NCBI RefSeq assembly: GCF_003797825.1 | Contig: NZ_RKME01000007.1 | Span: 1-64,000, forward strand | Source: Gordonia sp. OPL2 | GTDB lineage: Bacteria; Actinomycetota; Actinomycetes; Mycobacteriales; Mycobacteriaceae | Direction: 5' to 3' | Length of the DNA: 64,000 nucleotides | Part shown: positions 20,301 through 29,037 of the stretch, in pieces | How positions within the stretch are numbered: the stretch's first letter is position 1 | How the letters are laid out: each line of letters opens with the position of its first letter | Notes under the pieces: model-generated | The model's input: only the letters and a program-made list of their open reading frames with translations | Told to the model about the DNA's origin: nothing | Database searches by the model: none | Translations under genes and position numbers: made by a program

Positions 20301-20873
20301 ATGGCGATCGAGGTACGCCCGGCGACGCGATTCGCCGATGTCCGCACCATGGTCGGCCCGAAGCGGCCCGACGCGAATGTCTGCTGGTGTCTGAGCTACC
20401 GGATTCCCAACAAGCTCAACCAGGAACTGGCCCGCGAGGCGCGTGGGGAGTACGTGAAGAAACTGTGCCGCCGCACGCCACCTCCCGGGGTCCTCGCCTA
20501 TGACGGCGACGAGGTGGTGGGCTGGGCGGCGGTCGCACCGCGCGCCGATACGACCTTCGCCGGCAACCGCCGGATCCCACACGTCGATGATGTCGATGTC
20601 TGGTCGGTGTGGTGCATCCGCATCCGGCCCGGGCACCGCAAACAGGGCATCTCTCATCCGCTGCTCGCCGGCGCCGTCGACTTCGCTCGTGACCGCGGCG
20701 CACCGGCCGTCGAGGGCTACCCGGTCGACAACAAGGGCGAGAAGGTCGACCTGACGATGGCGTACGTCGGAACACGAAAGTTGTTCGAGTCAGCCGGATT
20801 CCGCAAGGCCGCCGACACCACGTCGGTGCTCAACGGATTCCCGCGGGTGCTCATGCGACTGGATCTCGACTGA
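20301..20873 (+). CDS. GNAT-family N-acetyltransferase
   Basis: Acetyl-CoA dependent acyltransferase, 190 aa. The motif A region reads VWCIRIRPGHRKQGISHPLLAGAVDFARDRGAP (Q/R-x-x-G-x-G/S-like turn), followed by a strand and a YVGTRKLFESAGFRKA motif B typical of GNATs. An N-terminal segment contains three cysteines (CWCLSYR, KKLC). It begins 3 bp after the exporter gene and so is almost certainly in the same operon. It might modify the exported molecule or confer self-protection, but its substrate is unknown. Confidence 0.88.
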   Translation: MAIEVRPATRFADVRTMVGPKRPDANVCWCLSYRIPNKLNQELAREARGEYVKKLCRRTPPPGVLAYDGDEVVGWAAVAPRADTTFAGNRRIPHVDDVDVWSVWCIRIRPGHRKQGISHPLLAGAVDFARDRGAPAVEGYPVDNKGEKVDLTMAYVGTRKLFESAGFRKAADTTSVLNGFPRVLMRLDLD

Positions 20874-20894
20874 TCGCCTGCGAGCGTCCCCTGG

Positions 20895-20942
20895 CCCCTG
20901 AGGAGCGAGCTTGCGAGCGTCACGAAGGGCCCTTCGTGACGC
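20895..20942. terminator. CTGAGGAGCGAGC repeat element with perfect palindrome, bidirectional terminator
   Basis: Bases 20917-20942 form a perfect 26-bp palindrome (half-site GCGTCACGAAGGG) without a loop, between the convergent GNAT and DUF429 genes. It is preceded by CCCCTGAGGAGCGAGC, so the whole is one copy of the element also found near 21.75, 45.7 and 54.8 kb. Confidence 0.8.
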
Positions 20943-20955
20943 GACCACTCGCGCC

Positions 20956-21684
20956 CTACACCAGTTCCGACAGCGCCCTGTGCGGTACGTGAATCCAGCC
21001 CTCGCGCTCCGCGATCGGTCGGTCCGTGCCGTCGGGAAGGTGCGTCCCGCCCACCGCGGCAGCACGCGCGATCAGCGCTGTGATGACGGCGTCGAAGGCG
21101 TTGTCGTCGGCCATCAGCACCTCACGGTGTCCGGACAGATCCAGCCAGGGCGCCTGCTCGGTCAGCATCGCGCACGATGTCTGCAGCTGCGACCGCCGGG
21201 CCACGCCTTTGTAGCCGCGTGAGGCCAAACCCCAGACCTTCAGTGCCGCAGCCGGGTACGCCTCGACCGCCCAGCCGTCGACCCGGTCCGTCACGCCCAG
21301 GTCGGCGATGAGGCCGGCGGCGCGAAATGCCACGTGGGCGATCTGGTCGGCGGAGACACTGAGCGGACGGCCCCGACCTTGCTCGACGACGACGCGGTCG
21401 GTCCGCCGGTAGGCCAGCGGGCGGCGATTCTCGATCCGGTCCAGGGCACGACCTTCGGTGAGCTCACCCCGCTGTTGTGCGACAACGAAATCCACGAAGT
21501 CGTCGGGCCAGCCGAACGGGGCGTCGATCCCGATCCGATCGGCGCCCGATGCCAACTCGCGGATCCGGCCGTCGTCGGCGGGTAGCACCAGATCGGTGAG
21601 CCGCGCAGCACCCGATGACCACTCGACCGATGCCGCGGCGGTCAGCTTCGGCGAGGCCGCGAGATCGACACCGACAGTACGCAT
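20956..21684 (-). CDS. DUF429 family protein (predicted nuclease fold)
   Basis: Protein of 242 aa from ATG 21684. It begins VGVDLAASPK, the RNase H-like first strand with the acidic D of the DUF429 family, and continues with GIDAPFGWPDDFVDFV, RRTDR, AVEAYPAAALKVWGL and the late acidic DDNAFDAVITALIARAAA. These conserved Asp/Glu and Arg residues are the family hallmarks. DUF429 is predicted to be a nuclease or resolvase-like fold, with no confirmed role known to me. It is flanked on both sides by the CTGAGGAGCGAGC repeats. Confidence 0.85.
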   Translation of the reverse strand: MRTVGVDLAASPKLTAAASVEWSSGAARLTDLVLPADDGRIRELASGADRIGIDAPFGWPDDFVDFVVAQQRGELTEGRALDRIENRRPLAYRRTDRVVVEQGRGRPLSVSADQIAHVAFRAAGLIADLGVTDRVDGWAVEAYPAAALKVWGLASRGYKGVARRSQLQTSCAMLTEQAPWLDLSGHREVLMADDNAFDAVITALIARAAAVGGTHLPDGTDRPIAEREGWIHVPHRALSELV

Positions 21685-21750
21685 CACGAAAGCACCCTTC
21701 GTGACGTCCACTCGTACCTCGCGGACTCCTCAGGGACCAGGACGGACCGA

Positions 21751-21815
21751 TCCCTGAGGAGCGAGCTTGCGCCCCACCGATCCCTGAGGAGCGAGCTTGC
21801 GAGCGTCACGAAAGG
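21751..21815. repeat. Two copies of CTGAGGAGCGAGC element
   Basis: Copies begin at 21751 (truncated after GCGAGCTTGC) and 21781 (full, ending GCGTCACGAAAGG). An inverted part (CTCCTCAGGGACC) lies at 21725-21739, and CCCTTCGTGACG at 21694-21705 is the complement of the element's end, so the spacer between DUF429 and trpB2 can fold into hairpins. Same family as at 20.9, 45.7 and 54.8 kb. Confidence 0.85.
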
Positions 21816-23117
21816 TCAGAACTTCCCGTCGAGAAACTCCGCGTACGCCGGCAGGTCGAGCTGGCCGTGCCCGGACAGTCCGATGACCACGACCTGCTCC
21901 TCATCGCTGTCGGCGACATGCGCTGCGCAGGCGGCGATCGCGTGGGTCGACTCGGGTGCCGGCACGATGCCCTGCGTGCGGGCGAACTGCACGCCGGCCG
22001 AGAACGCATCGTGTTGGCTGATCGCCGTGGCCTGGACGAGACCCAGTTCGACGGTGTGGCTCAGCGCAGGTGCCATGCCGTGATAGCGCAGGCCGCCGGC
22101 ATGGATCGGGTCCGGGACGAAATCCATGCCGAGCGTGTGCATCTTGAGGAGCGGCGTCAGCCCCGCGACATCGCCGTGGTCGTAGCGGTACTCGCCCTGC
22201 GTGATGGACGGACAGGCCGCCGGTTCCGCGGCGATCACCCGCGGGGTCGAGCGCTGATGGATCCGTTCCCGAAGGAACGGGAACGACAGCCCGGCGAGAT
22301 TGGAACCGCCACCTGCACAACCGAACACCACGTCCGCACCTCCGGGCTCGACCGCATACAGCTGCTCGACGGCCTCCTGCCCGATGACACTCTGATGCAG
22401 CACAACGTGATTGAGCACGCTGCCCAGCGCGTACCGGGTGTCGGGATCCCCGGCGGCCACCTCGACCGCCTCACTGACTGCCATGCCGAGACTGCCGGTG
22501 GTGTTCGGATCCTTGGCGAGCATCGCGCGACCGGACTCGGTCAGATCGGACGGCGACGGGTGCAGTGTGCCGCCGTACGTGCGGATCAGGTGACCTCGAT
22601 ACGGCTTCGAGTCGTAGGAGGCGCGTACCTGCCACACCTCGATGTCGATGCCGAACTGGGCGCCGGCGAACGCCAGAGCGCTCCCCCACTGACCCGCTCC
22701 GGTTTCCGTCGTCAGCTTCTGCACGCCGTCGACGCTGTTGTAGTAGGCCTGCGCGACAGCCGAATTGGTCTTGTGACTGCCGACGGGGCTCACACCCTCG
22801 TACTTGACGTAGATGCGCGCCCTGGTGTTGAGCGATTCCTCGAACCGTCGTGCTCGGATCAGCGGGGACGGACGCCACATCCGGTAGATCTCGCGCACCG
22901 GCTCGGGGATCTCGATGTAGGGCTCCGTGGACACCTCTTGCGCGATCAGTCCCGACGGGAAGAGCGCGACGAGGTCGTCGGGGCCTACCGGTTCCTTGGT
23001 CCCCGGGTGCAGGTGCGGCGGGATGGGCTGATCGAGTTCGGCCGCGAGGTTGTACCAGTGGGTGGGCACACCGACGGTGACCAGATCGGGGTTGGTGGCG
23101 TCCACGTTCATCGTCAT
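21816..23117 (-). CDS. TrpB-like (TrpB2) PLP-dependent tryptophan synthase beta chain
   Basis: Enzyme of 433 aa in the TrpB2 branch, which makes tryptophan from indole and serine or a related reaction. The PLP lysine is in VGSHKTNSAVAQAYY, the phosphate-binding loop is GCAGGGSNLAG and the carboxylate-binding region is TETGAGQWGSA. TrpB2 proteins are longer than TrpB1 (about 430 versus 400) and keep the N-terminal HWYNL segment seen here. No trpA lies alongside, as is usual for TrpB2. ATGs at 23117 and 23111 are both possible starts. Confidence 0.92.
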   Translation of the reverse strand: MTMNVDATNPDLVTVGVPTHWYNLAAELDQPIPPHLHPGTKEPVGPDDLVALFPSGLIAQEVSTEPYIEIPEPVREIYRMWRPSPLIRARRFEESLNTRARIYVKYEGVSPVGSHKTNSAVAQAYYNSVDGVQKLTTETGAGQWGSALAFAGAQFGIDIEVWQVRASYDSKPYRGHLIRTYGGTLHPSPSDLTESGRAMLAKDPNTTGSLGMAVSEAVEVAAGDPDTRYALGSVLNHVVLHQSVIGQEAVEQLYAVEPGGADVVFGCAGGGSNLAGLSFPFLRERIHQRSTPRVIAAEPAACPSITQGEYRYDHGDVAGLTPLLKMHTLGMDFVPDPIHAGGLRYHGMAPALSHTVELGLVQATAISQHDAFSAGVQFARTQGIVPAPESTHAIAACAAHVADSDEEQVVVIGLSGHGQLDLPAYAEFLDGKF

Positions 23118-23238
23118 GCGAACACCATAGCCAGACTTACGGTCGGTGATGCAGCGAAGTCCCAGCTCACGAAGTCCCAGCTCACCAACCCACCGTCACG
23201 AATCCCCCATCACGAACCCCACTGTCACGGACCCCCCG

Positions 23239-25071
23239 TCACGAACGCCGCCGGGCCGCGGAGTTCGCCGCGTCCACCTGTTCGAGCGCGGCGATCAGCG
23301 TCCGTGCGTCGTGGGGTCCGCGGTGGCGGTGCCCGTTGAGGAAGAACGTCGGCGTACCCCGGGCGCCGCTGTCGAAGGCGCTCTGTTCGTTCGTGGCGAT
23401 GACGACCGCGATCTCCTCGCTCTCGAGATCGCTGACGAACCGGTTCATGTCCAGCTCGAGCCGCTCGGCATAGCTGAGCAGGTGATCGACCTCGAGCTCG
23501 GATTGGTGGGCGAACAGGATGTCGTGCATCTCCCAGAACTTGCCCTGATTCGCGGCCGCCTCGGCCGCGGTCGCGGCGAGCAGGGCGTGCGGGTGATAGT
23601 CGTGCAGGGGCAGGTGGCGCACGATGTAGCGCACACGATCACCGAAGTGGGCGTGCACGTCGTTCCACATCCCGGTCGTCTTGGCACAGAACGGACACTC
23701 GAAGTCCATGAACTCGACGACGGTGAGCGGCGCGTCGTGCGGGCCGCGGATGTGATCGCCGACGGCGTCGACGGGCGGGTCGAGCGTGACCGGCAGGTCG
23801 GCCGACGTCTCACCCCACTTCACCCGTGCGCGTGTGAAGACCAACCACCCGAGCAGGGCCGCGAGGACCATGGCCGCCAGCACGCCGACGGTCGCCTTCG
23901 CGGCGTCGTCGGAGTCGGTGAACGCGAGTCCCACGATCAGCAGCGAGACCGTGAAGCCGATCCCGGACAGGGCAGCGCCGCCGAGCACGCTGCCACGGCC
24001 CACACCGTCGGGCAGTCGTCCGAGCCCGGCCCGGATCGCCAGCCATGTCCCCAGCGAGATGCCGACGAACTTGCCGAGGACCAGCCCGACGACGACACCC
24101 CAGGTGATGGTCGAACTGAACGCCTCGGCCAGTACGCCACCGCCGAGGTCGATACCGGCGTTGGCCAGCGCGAACACGGGGACCACGAACAGGGAAACCG
24201 GTCCTCGCAGGACGTCGTGCAGGCGTTCGTTCACCGAGATCGAGCGAGCCAGACCGCGGCGGGCCGTACGGGCGACGGTCGCCTCGGGCGACTGCCAATA
24301 GTCGCGGAACAGGGTCTTGGCCTTCTCGACGTGTCCGCGCTCGGTCGGCCTGGCCGGCACGAGCAGTCCGGCCGCCATGCCGGCCAGCGACGGATGGACG
24401 CCGGAGGCCAGGGTCGCGGCCCACACGATGACGACGAGGAGCACGTACGGCGCACTGCGCCATTCGGAGGTGCGGGAGAGCAGCCAGAGTCCGACCAGAC
24501 CGACGAGCGCGACCACCAGCGGACCGATCTTCAGGTCCTCGGTGTAGACGACACCGATGATCGAGACGGCGAGGAAGTCGTCGACGACGGTCAGGGTCAG
24601 CAGGAAGATGCGCAGCTGATTCGACATCCGGGGACCCACGATCGCCAGGGCGCCGAGCAGGAAGGCGGTGTCGGTGCCGACCACCACCCCCCACCCGTTG
24701 ACGGCGTCGCGACCGGCGATCGCCAGGTAGATCACCGCCGGGACGATCACGCCGGTGATCCCGGCGACCATCGGCACCATCGCCCGTCGCCGATCGCGCA
24801 ACGATCCGATCGCGAATTCCTGGCGCACCTCCAACCCGATGACGAAGAAGAACACCACCATCAGGCCGTCGTTGATCCAGTGATGCAGGTCCATCTCGAA
24901 GTCGTGCTCGCCGAACACGATGCCGAGACTCGTATGCCAGAGTTCGGTGTACGAGTGACCCATCGGGGAGTTCGCCCAGACGAGCGCGATCACCGTCACC
25001 AGCACGAGCAAGGCCGCGCTGCCGGATTCAGTCCGCACCCAATCCACCATCCGCCGGGCGTTGGTCACCAC
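23239..25071 (-). CDS. NhaA-type Na+/H+ antiporter fused to DsbA-like thioredoxin domain
   Basis: Two-domain membrane protein, about 610 aa. Residues 1-400 are NhaA: VVGTDTAFLLGALAIVG carries the conserved sodium-site Asp of helix IV, and TLTVVDDFLAV the Asp pair equivalent to E. coli Asp163/Asp164. Residues about 425-600 are a DsbA-like domain with the CPFC redox centre (MDFECPFCAK) and a cis-Pro segment GTPTFFLNG. NhaA-DsbA fusions occur in several actinobacteria. The GTG at 25071 sits 11 bp from GGAG; a GTG at 25083 is too close to it. Expected roles are sodium/pH homeostasis with thiol-disulfide chemistry of unknown client. Confidence 0.92.
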   Translation of the reverse strand: MVTNARRMVDWVRTESGSAALLVLVTVIALVWANSPMGHSYTELWHTSLGIVFGEHDFEMDLHHWINDGLMVVFFFVIGLEVRQEFAIGSLRDRRRAMVPMVAGITGVIVPAVIYLAIAGRDAVNGWGVVVGTDTAFLLGALAIVGPRMSNQLRIFLLTLTVVDDFLAVSIIGVVYTEDLKIGPLVVALVGLVGLWLLSRTSEWRSAPYVLLVVIVWAATLASGVHPSLAGMAAGLLVPARPTERGHVEKAKTLFRDYWQSPEATVARTARRGLARSISVNERLHDVLRGPVSLFVVPVFALANAGIDLGGGVLAEAFSSTITWGVVVGLVLGKFVGISLGTWLAIRAGLGRLPDGVGRGSVLGGAALSGIGFTVSLLIVGLAFTDSDDAAKATVGVLAAMVLAALLGWLVFTRARVKWGETSADLPVTLDPPVDAVGDHIRGPHDAPLTVVEFMDFECPFCAKTTGMWNDVHAHFGDRVRYIVRHLPLHDYHPHALLAATAAEAAANQGKFWEMHDILFAHQSELEVDHLLSYAERLELDMNRFVSDLESEEIAVVIATNEQSAFDSGARGTPTFFLNGHRHRGPHDARTLIAALEQVDAANSAARRRS

Positions 25072-25181
25072 CTGAACCCACACTCCTCTCGGGCGCCACC
25101 CGCCGTCGGGCGACGTCCGATCAGAACGTTAATGCGCCGCCCGATCATCCGCGGGTCGACGGGTGCGCGGAAATCCGGCGC

Positions 25182-27617
25182 TCAGGACCAGGTCCAGTCC
25201 CTGATCTCGGGTAGATCCTCGAAGTGTTCGCGGACGTACTCGTGATGACGCGCCAGTTGACGCCGGCAGTACTCGGCCAGATCGTCGCCGCGTTCCGGAA
25301 CGCGGCGGGAGCGCCGCAGCGCCTCGAGGACGAGGTGATAGCGGCTCATCTTGTTCAGCACGACCATGTCGAACGGTGTGGTCGTCGTGCCCTGTTCGGT
25401 GAATCCGCGGACGTGGAACCTGTCGGCGTCCGGTCGGCCGTGCAGGAGTTGATGGACCGCGCGCGGATAGCCGTGGAACGCGAAGACGACGTGACCGGTC
25501 TCGGTGAACAGGTCGGCGAAGTCGTCGTCGGACATGCCGTGGGGATGATCCGCGGGCGGCAGCAGTGCCATCAGATCCATCACGTTGACCACGCGCACCC
25601 TCAGGTAGGGAACCCATTCGCGCAGGATCTGGGCGGCGGCGAGGGTCTCCTGCATCGGCACGTCGCCGGCGCCGACCAGCACGATGTCGGGATCGTCGGT
25701 GCTGTCGCCGTCGGTGCCGGCCCACGTCCAGATCGACGCCCCGGCGGCCGCCTGGTCGTTGGCCTCCTCTAGGGTCAGGTACTGCAGGTGCGGTTGTTTG
25801 TCGACGACGAGCAGGTTCACGTGATCGCGACTGCGGAAACAGTGTTCGGCGATCGACAGCAGCGAGTTGGAATCCGGCGGCAGCCAGATCCGGACCACGT
25901 CCGGCGCGAGAGGCAGGACCGCGTCGATCAACCCGGGCCCCTGGTGGGAGAACCCGTTGTGGTCGTTGCGCCAGCAGGTCGACGTCAGCAGGATGTTCAT
26001 CGAGGCGACGGGTTCGCGCCAGTCGAGAGTCGCCGCGTGTTGGAGCCACTTGGTGTGCTGGATGACCATCGACGCGCTCACCATCGCGAACGCCTCGTAG
26101 CTGGCGAACAGCCCGTGGCGCCCGGTCAGGAGATACCCCTCGAGCCAGCCCTGGCAGAGGTGTTCGCTGAGCACCTCCATGACCCGGCCGGACGACGACA
26201 GCTGGTCGTCGTAGTCGGTGACCGGCAGCTGCCAGCAGCGGTCGGTGACGTCGAAGACGGCGGCGAGACGGTTGCTGGCGGTCTCGTCCGGACAGAACAG
26301 GCGGAACGATCCGCCACCGTCGGACGTGGTGTTCTCGGCGTAGATGTCGCGCATGTATTCGCCGAGGACACGGGTCGTCTCGTGAAGGGTCGCGCCCGGG
26401 TTGTCGATGTCGAGGGCGTACCGCGCGATCGGCGGCAGCCGTAGCGGCGTGAGCAGGCGGCCGCCGTTGGCGTATGGCGTCGCACCGAGCCTGCGGTCGC
26501 CGGTCGGCGCCAGAGCGGTGATCGACTCGATCACGGCACCGTCGTCGTCGAAGATGTCCTCGGGACGGTACGAGCGCATCCAGTCCTCGAGTTGCCGGAG
26601 GTGAGCAGGATTGTCGCGCACCCCCGACAACGGGACCTGGTGTGCCCGGTGGGTGCCCTCGACGAGCTGCCCGTCGACTTCGTGCGGACCGGTCCATCCC
26701 TTCGGGGTGCGGAACACGATCGCCGGCCAGCGGGTGTTCGGCGTCGGTCCGTTCGCCCGTGCGTCCGCCTGGAGTTCGCGAATGATCCTGTGTGACCGAT
26801 CGATTGCTGCTTTGAGCGCGGTGAAGACCTTTCGCGGGTCGTCGCCCTCGACGAAGATCGGGTTCCATCCCTGCCCACCGAGATAGTCGGTGACCTCCTG
26901 GTCGGTGCTGCGTCCGAGAACGGTCGGCGAGGCGATCTTGGCTCCGTTGAGGTGCAGGATCGGCAGCACCGCGCCGTCTCGGGCGGCGTTGAGGAATGCC
27001 GGGATCTTCCACGATCCCGAGAGCGGTCCGGTCTCGGCCTCTCCGTCGCCGACGACACACGCCACGGTCAGATCGGGATGGTCATACGCGGCGCCCGCGG
27101 CGTGGACGAGCGCGTAACCGAGCTCGCCGCCCTCGTGGACGCTGCCCGGGGTCTGCACACTCACGTGGCTGGGAATGCCACCGGGAGTGGAGAACTGGCG
27201 GCACAGGCGGCGGACGCCACGCGCATCCGGGGACACCGGCGGATAGATCTCGCTGTAGGTGCCCTCGAGGTAGACGTTCGCGACGAGTGCGGGTCCCCCG
27301 TGTCCGGGACCCGTGACATACAGCCACTCCGAATCGGTCTCGCGGATCACCCGGTTCAGGACGGTGTAGATGGCCGACAGGCCCGGACTGGTCCCCCAGT
27401 GGCCGAGCAGCCGGGGTTTGATGTGCTCGCGCATCAGGGGTTCGCGCAGCAACACGTTGTCCTGCAGATAGATCTGGGCGACGGTGAGGTAGTTGGCTGC
27501 CGCCCACCACCGGAGATCGGCGTCGAGTTCGGCGTCGGTGTAGGGGGTGTCGGCCGGTGGGGCGTCGGCGGCTGCGTGATCGTCGGCTGGGCGGTCGGTC
27601 GCGGGGAGATCGGTCAT
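25182..27617 (-). CDS. Phosphoketolase (Xfp family)
   Basis: Thiamine-diphosphate enzyme splitting xylulose-5-phosphate (and often fructose-6-phosphate) to acetyl phosphate plus a sugar phosphate; 811 aa, normal for the family. Hallmarks seen are GHWGTSPGLSAIY, VTGPGHGGPALVANVYLEG, the TPP-binding VVGDGEAETGPLSGSWK with LNGAKIASPT, and near the C-terminus the FHGYPRAVHQLLHGR segment. The ATG at 27617 follows AGAGGAG; a GTG at 27623 is less likely. No acetate kinase or phosphotransacetylase gene is adjacent. The unknown gene at 27642-28214 lies 24 bp upstream and is probably co-transcribed. Confidence 0.95.
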   Translation of the reverse strand: MTDLPATDRPADDHAAADAPPADTPYTDAELDADLRWWAAANYLTVAQIYLQDNVLLREPLMREHIKPRLLGHWGTSPGLSAIYTVLNRVIRETDSEWLYVTGPGHGGPALVANVYLEGTYSEIYPPVSPDARGVRRLCRQFSTPGGIPSHVSVQTPGSVHEGGELGYALVHAAGAAYDHPDLTVACVVGDGEAETGPLSGSWKIPAFLNAARDGAVLPILHLNGAKIASPTVLGRSTDQEVTDYLGGQGWNPIFVEGDDPRKVFTALKAAIDRSHRIIRELQADARANGPTPNTRWPAIVFRTPKGWTGPHEVDGQLVEGTHRAHQVPLSGVRDNPAHLRQLEDWMRSYRPEDIFDDDGAVIESITALAPTGDRRLGATPYANGGRLLTPLRLPPIARYALDIDNPGATLHETTRVLGEYMRDIYAENTTSDGGGSFRLFCPDETASNRLAAVFDVTDRCWQLPVTDYDDQLSSSGRVMEVLSEHLCQGWLEGYLLTGRHGLFASYEAFAMVSASMVIQHTKWLQHAATLDWREPVASMNILLTSTCWRNDHNGFSHQGPGLIDAVLPLAPDVVRIWLPPDSNSLLSIAEHCFRSRDHVNLLVVDKQPHLQYLTLEEANDQAAAGASIWTWAGTDGDSTDDPDIVLVGAGDVPMQETLAAAQILREWVPYLRVRVVNVMDLMALLPPADHPHGMSDDDFADLFTETGHVVFAFHGYPRAVHQLLHGRPDADRFHVRGFTEQGTTTTPFDMVVLNKMSRYHLVLEALRRSRRVPERGDDLAEYCRRQLARHHEYVREHFEDLPEIRDWTWS

Positions 27618-27641
27618 CTCCACTCCTCTGGCGCTCGGGGA

Positions 27642-28214
27642 TCAGATCCGTTCGAGAAGGTCCTGCAGGTTGTGCCGTATCCGTTCGATGGGTGCTGCGG
27701 TGGGTTCGGTCGCGGCGAACGCGCGTCCGGTCTCCGAATCCAGGAAGTCGCCTGCCGCCTCTGCCGACGGGCGCAGGTGATATCCGGTCTCCAGCCAGAA
27801 CTCGTTGCCATGTCGATCGAGTTCGACAAGGGGGCGTGGTGTGGAGAAGAAGGTCGACGACGCGTACGTGCGGATGCGGTTGATGACGTCCGCCCCGAAG
27901 TGCACGTGCTGCATCGCGCGGAGGACGTCGGTGTCGTACTCGATGTCGAGCACGATGAAGCCGGTGTCACTGTCGGAGTCGTAGCCGACCGCGGGAACGA
28001 CGACGGCTGTCACGATCTCGAACCACCATGCGTTGTTGTATTCGACGAAGAACCGCAACGGCATCCGCGAGTCGTCCGAGAGGGTGGTCTGCAGATAGCC
28101 GCCGTCGAGGTCATAGTGCTCGTCGAGAAAATGCCGGTCGCGGTAGGTCTGGGCGAACTCGCGCATCAGGTCGAGACGCTGTGCTGGATCGGGCGCGGAC
28201 ACGGCGACGGTCAC
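27642..28214 (-). CDS. Conserved hypothetical protein, phosphoketolase operon
   Basis: A soluble 190-aa protein that I do not recognise. It starts with GTG at 28214, has no signal peptide or membrane segment and is rich in aromatic residues (FFVEYNNAWWFEIVTAVVVPAVGYD; FWLETGYHLRP). The sequence suggests a mixed alpha/beta fold, and codon use is like its neighbours. It precedes the phosphoketolase gene by 24 bp on the same strand, which suggests a role linked to phosphoketolase expression or activity (inference only). Confidence 0.8.
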   Translation of the reverse strand: MTVAVSAPDPAQRLDLMREFAQTYRDRHFLDEHYDLDGGYLQTTLSDDSRMPLRFFVEYNNAWWFEIVTAVVVPAVGYDSDSDTGFIVLDIEYDTDVLRAMQHVHFGADVINRIRTYASSTFFSTPRPLVELDRHGNEFWLETGYHLRPSAEAAGDFLDSETGRAFAATEPTAAPIERIRHNLQDLLERI

Positions 28215-28367
28215 GCCGACAGCTTACGTTTTCGTCGACACCGGCGCCGGACATCGGCGCATCACACCGGGCTGATCACACATCCGCTCGCGCTCACCGA
28301 TCTCGTTCCCGTTCACGCGGCCGGATGCGCGGGAACGGACACCGTGCGCGCCGAACCGCGGCGCGGA

Positions 28368-29036
28368 CTACTCGACCAGTCGATACTCCTGCCGCGGCCG
28401 GCCGGTGGTGCCGTACTGCAGCGACATCGCCAGCCGGCCCGAGGAGACGAGACTCGCGAGATGCCGCCGCGCGGTCGCGGGGGAGACTCCGACGGCCTCG
28501 GAGACCTGGTCGGCGACGAGCGAACCGTCGACCGTGGCGAACAGGTCGAGGATCTTCTGCTCTGTGTGCGATCCCGCCTCGGCACGGTCCGATCCGCGGG
28601 TTCCGAATCGCAGCGCCGACAACGCCGCGTCGACGGCACGCTGATCGACATTCTCGGCGTCGAGCACACGCCGATACTGCGCGTAACCGGCCAAGCGACG
28701 TGCGAGCTCGGTGTCGTCGAACGGTTTGATCATGAACGCCAACGCCCCCGACCGCATCGCGCGGCGCACGGCAGCAGCCTCGGTCTCCGCGCCGACGATG
28801 AAAGCGTCGCAAGACAATTCGGAGACGAGATCGATCCCCGACCCGTCCGGCAGATAGACGTCGAGAAGTGCGAGATCGATGTCGACAGCACGATCGGCCA
28901 TCGCGGCCCGGGCCGCGGCCACGCTGCCGGCTCGTGCGATCACCCGGAAGCCGCGTACGGCGTCGACGATGGTGGAATGCAGTGCGGCGACGCGGAAGTC
29001 GTCGTCGACGATGAGGACTCCGAGATCGCGGGCCAC
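28368..29036 (-). CDS. Response regulator, CitB/DcuR (citrate/C4-dicarboxylate) family
   Basis: Two-component response regulator, 222 aa. The receiver domain (1-120) shows the acidic pair VDDD, phosphorylation site Asp59 in LALLDVYLPDGSG and Lys in MIKPFDD. A C-terminal helix-turn-helix (about 155-210; LVADQVSEAVGVSPATARRHLASLVSSG) matches the CitB/DcuR group. It starts with GTG at 29036, 1 bp from the sensor kinase stop, so the two are translationally linked. The operon also contains a CitMHS transporter, so it most likely senses citrate or a related acid and controls that gene. Confidence 0.94.
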   Translation of the reverse strand: MARDLGVLIVDDDFRVAALHSTIVDAVRGFRVIARAGSVAAARAAMADRAVDIDLALLDVYLPDGSGIDLVSELSCDAFIVGAETEAAAVRRAMRSGALAFMIKPFDDTELARRLAGYAQYRRVLDAENVDQRAVDAALSALRFGTRGSDRAEAGSHTEQKILDLFATVDGSLVADQVSEAVGVSPATARRHLASLVSSGRLAMSLQYGTTGRPRQEYRLVE

Positions 29037-29037
29037 G

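Noticed and set aside
28294-28345. Terminator after the citrate response regulator (GTTCCCG...CGGGAAC)
   Set aside because: Only a 7-bp stem with a long loop, too weak to call with confidence.
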